Below, piece by piece: positions 48,090-64,000 of a stretch of 64,000 nt of DNA; position 1 is the stretch's first letter; the number at the start of each line of letters is the position of its first letter. The stretch covers positions 3,038,001-3,102,000 of the forward strand of contig JASFXZ010000001.1 of NCBI GenBank assembly GCA_032209605.1, given 5' to 3'. Source of the stretch: Mactromeris polynyma. Its lineage: Eukaryota > Mollusca > Bivalvia > Venerida > Mactridae. The notes under the pieces are model-generated. The model saw nothing but the letters and a program-made list of their open reading frames with translations. It did no database searches and was not told where the DNA came from. The translations under genes and the position numbers were made by a program.

Positions 48090-49250
48090 TTCTTATTTCG
48101 GTACCATTTTCACTAGTAATAAGTTGTAAAAAAAGTGTACATATTTTGCCCATAAAAGCGTTTAATTAATTTGTTTTGACTTTCTTTGTAAATAGGACAT
48201 TGTATGACAAAATGATATTCATCTTCCATTACGTTGCAGGCAATACCTAATAGTTTGTTAAAAGGTACCGGATGAGGTTTTTTCCATCTTCCCTTTTCAA
48301 CATATAAACGATGTGAAGACATTCTTAATTGGGCCATAGATATTCTATATTTTTTAATGTTGATAACCTCAAGATATTTATTGAAAGTAAAAGTAGTAAA
48401 GGATTGAAAGAAAATATCTCTAGATGAGTTTTCCAGTCTTGAGTTAAAATCCTGAATCCAGATATCGCGTATTCTTTGTTTTACTAATGATAAAAAATGC
48501 TCTCGTTTTACTACTCCTTGGTTCCACCAAGCATCATACAAACCAAGCTTAAACAAAATATACTTAACGCTTGAGACCCAATTAACCTTACGCGGGGTTA
48601 CTTCAAAATAACTTTTGAGTAAAAGATAACATTGTTTAATGTATTTGTATTCTGGGAGCAGAGCTTATTTTTAGTCAGTATTTAATAATGTTGTACATTC
48701 TAGTAGCTTCCATATCATTCCTGCCTAGTTCTCCATACACAAAGTCATTTTGAGTCGTCAGTTTAACTCCCAATAGACGTTTACAGAAATTTAAGTGCGT
48801 TTTTTCTATTTCGGTCGCCTTATAGAACCCCGATACTTCGGATGAGTAATTTAATATAGGTGTGATTAATTTATCGAATAGTTCAAGTGTATTTTTTAGA
48901 GATAAATCTGTAAACGTATACAGACGTTTGTTCATTTCAAAAATTCCTTTTAGTGCTTGGCCTGCTGACAATTTGTCTTGAGCTTTGAACCACCCGATGA
49001 GAAAACAACACTCAAATATTTAAATATTAAATTAACAATCTCCAAATCAGTATTTTTATAAGTAAATTTCATATGGCGGGTAAACGTCCCCTTTTCTAAA
49101 CATTACAATTTTTGTCTTAAAAGTATTAACTACAAGTTTCCATTTATCACAATATTCCGATAAAACGTCTGAAGCTTCTTGCAAGCCCTCACTACTTTTA
49201 GAGAATGTAATAATATCATCTGCATATAATAAAAGACATAACTAAAAGCG
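48090..49250 (-). pseudogene. 5'-truncated LINE (reverse transcriptase YADD box to C-terminus)
   Basis: On the minus strand, LLLYADDIITFSKSSEGLQE (about 49243-49184) is the catalytic reverse transcriptase motif. EYCDKWKLVVNTFKTKIVMF, LFDKLITPILNYSSEVSGF, THLNFCKRLLGVKLTTQNDF and VYGELGR follow. After a frame change near 48660 the C-terminal segment reads LGLYDAWWNQG, LRMSSHRLYVEKGRW, EDEYHFVIQCPIY (ending near 48113). This order is that of non-LTR elements. The copy begins just before the YADD box, as expected of 5' truncation, and has frameshifts. The clade (CR1, L2 or similar) is not resolved. Confidence 0.9.
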
Positions 49251-49812
49251 ATTTCTGTACCGAATTGTAGTTTCGTTTGTGCACAACGCGATGCGTGTAA
49301 TAGTTTGCTATATGATGTTCCGTTGCCGTCAGATAAAAGGTGGATCGTATAGTGGTTCAGAGTTGTATGTTATGTTTGATATATTATACACTAAATTATG
49401 ATAAACTAACTACAAACAAAACCAAACACAGTTGTTACTGAAACGAGCAAGCGTTTATTAAGTTATAAGATGCATGAATATATAATTATTTATAGCAGGT
49501 AAACCAATAACCTAAACTCAATGGCGGTTTTATCCTTAATTGTATTCTTAAATCCCAAATACATAATAAACCCTAAACAATACAATTCAATAAGTCAAAA
49601 AGATGTTTTGAAATAATTCAAATGAGCAGTAAAATCTCCACTGCGTATTTTAGTCATGCCGTTGCCTCGATGGTTGAAAATTAACTAGGAAGACTACTTT
49701 TTCAGATTCTGTACATATACTTTTCTGTGTCTATTTTCAGTCTTCACTTTTGTTTTCTCTTTTACCTGTATTCTTGTGCACCGTATAGAAAGTTTAGCGT
49801 ACCGATGTAGAT

Positions 49813-49884
49813 GTAGTCTGGTACCCAGCGTACTCTGCACATAAGAGTACGCAAGGGCGGGTAATCCAGGCTAATGTAGATGCA
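49813..49884 (+). repeat. small palindromic dispersed repeat, copy 2
   Basis: It is an imperfect palindrome: TAGTCTGG and CCAGGCTA at the edges and GCGTACTCT-GCACATA-AGAGTACGC at the centre. An inverted relative lies at 42914-42980. Confidence 0.75.
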
Positions 49885-49889
49885 AACAT

Positions 49890-52460
49890 TCGTTTGAAGT
49901 ATGCCTAACATACAACAAAGCGTTTGAAGACAGTGATTTTCGTATGGTATGCATACAGGTTCATTTTAGTTAGTTTATCATGTAAATTGAATGAAATCGC
50001 CTGTTTTTTTGTATGGAAGATACTATTGATTTATGTATATTTCGAGTCCTATTATTTGATATTGCATTATGTCTATTTATCAAGAGTTTTTATAGTTTGA
50101 CACATATTTCCGCGACCTTGTGTTGTCCAATAGTTTTTAATTAAATGCACTATTTTATGCACATGTTTGTTGTCTGTTCAGTTGGATCGCAGTAAAATTC
50201 TGATCGTAAATGTAGACGAGAACTTGCAATTGCTTGTTGCTACGAACATCCTTTAAATGTAATGAAAGGTTGGCTATCGGTATGAGCACTTGCATGCCTT
50301 GAGCCTTATGTTTTATGGATTGTTGTTTTTCCACAGTCTGTGTGGGGAGGCACTGTCTTATATATGTGGCATTCCCTGTAGCAACTTATTCTCTCTCTCT
50401 TATACCTATTCTAGAGGTACGGTAGTCCATACTCTTAGTTGTCCTTTATTAGAAAAGCTATGGATCTAACACACAATCAGTATTTAATTAATCAATCATA
50501 TTATAATGAAACAACAATCATTATTATAATCATTTAATCTGGTTTTATTATTGTCTTCTGTGTATTACGATGCAACGGCCATTATCATGGTTAGTAGTAA
50601 AAGCAGAGACTCCAAACATAATAACCAAATTCAATTGATGAGTTTATTTTTATTTACAATCTGATTAAGTGTTTCCCTTTTCTACATGTAATATTATACA
50701 CTTAAACTCTATATATACAATTGTGAATGAAATATAGGATACTAGTCATTACAAATTATATAAAAAGATATTGTTATTTATACATGTAACTTGTTATATA
50801 CAAAGATCACAACACATCGAAAGTATCGATAGGGACATAGAGTCATGATCTTCAATTGTTGTTGACGTGTAACTGTCGGCATGAGACGTATATTAGTATA
50901 TATAAGGAAAAAAATGTAATTTATATTTAAAGTGAACAAGTTTGGAACAGAGAAGGTCCATTCACAAATCAGAAATTGCCTAGACATATATTTCAAAGGT
51001 TTACATCATACATGCGTGACAGCTGTGCTGATTATGTTCCTTAAATGTGGGTCCGCTTAAATGTAATGTTATAGCGGTCCATGATTTAGTTTAATACATA
51101 ACTTGGTTGATCTATATTTTGCAAACAGTTTCAATGGAAAACTAAAACATTTTTGGGGCCTTGCAAAACCATGCAGATAATGCAATATGGTTGTTGCAGG
51201 ATTTTTAGAAGTTTCCAGCGCATGAATCAGAAAATTCACCAAGAAAATTAAACTAAATACTTCCATCATGCACATAAAGATAATTTACAGCCTGACCGTT
51301 GTGTGAATAATAATAATAATTGGCACACATGTCATGTGGATAGACTCTTTCAAACATTTACAAGTTCTGCATGCTCAACACATGAATCCACTTACACAAA
51401 AAGTTGTCAATGACAATATTAAGTAATATTTGTTTTAGTATCAACCAAAATGGCTGCTCCATCATATTATGTACGGAAAAATATGAGTTCTATCTGTAAA
51501 TAACATGATTCATCTTGATCAAAAATAAATTAACTTAAGTTTGAAGGCATTACACCACCAACAAATTATTACAGAGAAATTCCAACACTAAACCATACAT
51601 GAACTCTCTCCGCGGGCAACTCCCGGTTTTGACAACCAACTCACTCTCCCGGCCGGGATCTGCGATCTCCCGGTTTTTAAAGTAAACATCGTAAATTTTT
51701 GTTAATTCCAGACTGGTTTGCTAAAATTACTCGTCAAACTGATTACCAGAAGTGGTAAAATCGGGATACCAGTCCGAAAATTGTACATTACCACGTTTTT
51801 GGTATTATATAGATGCTCTCAACCATGGAATCGAGCGCTTGAAGACACTGATAAAAATATGACGTGACCCTTGCTTGTCATGTTGGTTATTCCATTTTCA
51901 CACTTTTCTGTTGTATTCAGATATAACAATTGGCAATAAAATTGTTAATTGGGGACTTTTTAAAAGGATGATCCCCAGATTATGAGTTAATTTGGGGAAT
52001 GTTGTTATTAACAGCTTATGATATGGATATACATGTAGACATTTTCATATTGACAAATTCTGCAACGGAAAAATTCTCCTGTTTTGAGTCTCAATCTCCC
52101 TCTTCTCAGGGAGCAATCTCCCGATTTGCCTTGTGAAAAGGTTTTTAACATGTATTCACAAAACCCATGGCAATCTTGACAGACCATCACCATAAACTTC
52201 TCTTATGATAGATCTAGACTTGTACAGTTTCTATTTCATGACTTTATGTAATTAATACATGTATAAGTTGTTTGAACTTTGAACTATAATGATTATAATA
52301 CTGATAAATGTTTCCTTATACATTTTAATATTATTATGATTAATTGTTCTGATTATGTGTATTAGTCTAACTCCTGTATAAGTTGTGAGTCCAACAGTGC
52401 ATGACTCTAGTACCCCTAGACTCTGGTTCTAGAATCCCAGTCTAGGAGTATGAATCTGTA
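49890..52460. other. intergenic upstream of TGS1, no gene recognised
   Basis: AT-rich sequence. It contains the dispersed repeat copy at 50328-50388 and a decayed block with CTCCCGGTTTT words (51610-51680, related words near 52080-52130). No frame has recognisable motifs. Confidence 0.45.
50328..50388 (+). repeat. dispersed ~60-bp repeat, copy 2
   Basis: TGTGTGGGGAGGCACTGTCT and TATGTGGCATTCCCTGTAGC match the inverted copy at 9650-9712. Confidence 0.75.
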
Positions 52461-52469
52461 CCCCTAGCC

Positions 52470-52690
52470 ATTGTCTCTATAGTTCAATAAGAAATGTACT
52501 TTGAGTGTATGAGGTCGTTGGTTGAGCCTTGGTCGTGTCATACCAAATACATGAAAAATTGTGCTGGTGGCCCTCTTACTAGGCACCCAGTTTGTAAAGG
52601 GTATTTCAATGAGATAAATAAGTACATGTATATGTAAGGATCTGTTAGTGGATGCCTTGTTGGTCACACAAAGCTTCATTGGTCAAATAT
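52470..52690 (+). mobile_element. SINE copy, same family as 53300
   Basis: GGTCGTTGGTTGAGCCTTGG (box B region), TCGTGTCATACCAAATACATG, CTTACTAGGCACCCAGT, GATAAATAAGTACATG and GGATGCCTTGTTGGT align in order with the SINE at 53300-53555. It is diverged and box A is poor. Confidence 0.7.
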
Positions 52691-52737
52691 TGATAAATTG
52701 ATACATGTATATCATTGGTCAATATATTTGACTCAAT

Positions 52738-52910
52738 ACATTAAAACCTCACTTAAAGACCACCTCAATAACAAGACAAAATTGAGACCACAATTTTCAA
52801 GTCCATTTTACTGTTTTGCTGTTTATTCAACCTCCATTTTAAGACCACCTACATATTACAGCCAGTTTTCAAGGGTCCCAAGGGTGGTCTTTCTATTGAG
52901 GTTTTACTAT
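52738..52910 (+). mobile_element. small MITE with pogo/Tigger-like ends, copy 2
   Basis: The left end is ATTAAAACCTCACTTAAAGA. The right end read inward is AGTAAAACCTCAATAGAAAG, then ACCACC. The interior matches the opposite-strand element at 11146-11312. TA flanks are possible but sit in a TATATA run, so the target duplication is ambiguous. Confidence 0.75.
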
Positions 52911-53099
52911 ATATATATCAATGCAAACTTGGCCATCAGTGACACCCCTACTAAGAATCATTTATAAAATTGATATTATATACACATATATTCTACTAGT
53001 TCTGTTAATCTGAAGACAGATGATAAACATGCTCTAAACTGTATATAAATCTTTTTTAGATAACAGTGTTCACAGTTCATACTGGGTGCATTTGCTAGA

Positions 53100-63861
<10,762 letters not shown>

Positions 63862-64000
63862 TAACAGTTATAATACATAAAAAGTTTGGTTCATGTATTT
63901 CTACTGCACCCTGCTTTATCATTGTTTTTATTTGTTAGTGTGTCATCCTTATTTAAAAGGCCATTCATTTCTGACTTCCTGTGAACATTTACTTCCTGAT

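Overview
The window is animal nuclear DNA from an invertebrate, most likely a bivalve mollusc. It is AT-rich, its genes are split by GT-AG introns, and it is full of transposon debris. Two conserved animal genes are recognisable. The bivalve assignment rests on several dispersed repeats and tRNA-derived SINEs that resemble families common in bivalve genomes (recognised by eye, not searched).

Left end (1-6932, minus strand): the 5' part of a dystrobrevin gene. Four coding exons (6932-6848, 2586-2491, 1953-1873, 1346-1133) join in phase and encode about 158 residues leading into the first EF-hand-like region. The rest of the gene lies beyond base 1. Right end (53100-63795, plus strand): nine in-phase exons of TGS1, the trimethylguanosine synthase that hypermethylates snRNA and snoRNA caps. 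It includes the start codon, a 1.8 kb acidic linker exon and the methyltransferase core with [12 protein letters not shown] and SPPWGGP. The last C-terminal exon(s) lie beyond the window. The two genes point away from each other across about 46 kb of repeat-rich DNA.

The main object in that interval is a 12.9 kb DNA transposon, 21362-34263. It has kilobase-scale terminal inverted repeats built from ~420 bp modules and a 10-bp target duplication, GAACATATAT. It carries one two-exon minus-strand gene. Exon 1 (32191-31989) encodes a PHD-type zinc finger. After a 5.67 kb intron, exon 2 (26321-23507) encodes an OTU-type cysteine protease domain followed by a Mutator-like (MULE) DDE transposase. 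The splice restores the frame exactly, giving a predicted PHD-OTU-MULE protein of about 1005 residues with its key residues intact.

Other mobile DNA: an apparently intact Tc1-like element with a 336-aa DD34E transposase (45964-47451); an 820-bp hAT-type MITE with an 8-bp target duplication, inserted in a decayed RTE-like LINE endonuclease remnant and itself holding a retroelement tail (14667-16430); LINE reverse-transcriptase relics at 43.3-43.8, 44.6-45.5 and 48.1-49.25 kb; foldback elements at 6.07-6.49 and 38.45-39.11 kb; a related pair of small MITEs at 11.15 and 52.74 kb; several SINEs; and microsatellites. No bacterial-type features (operons, CRISPR) are present.
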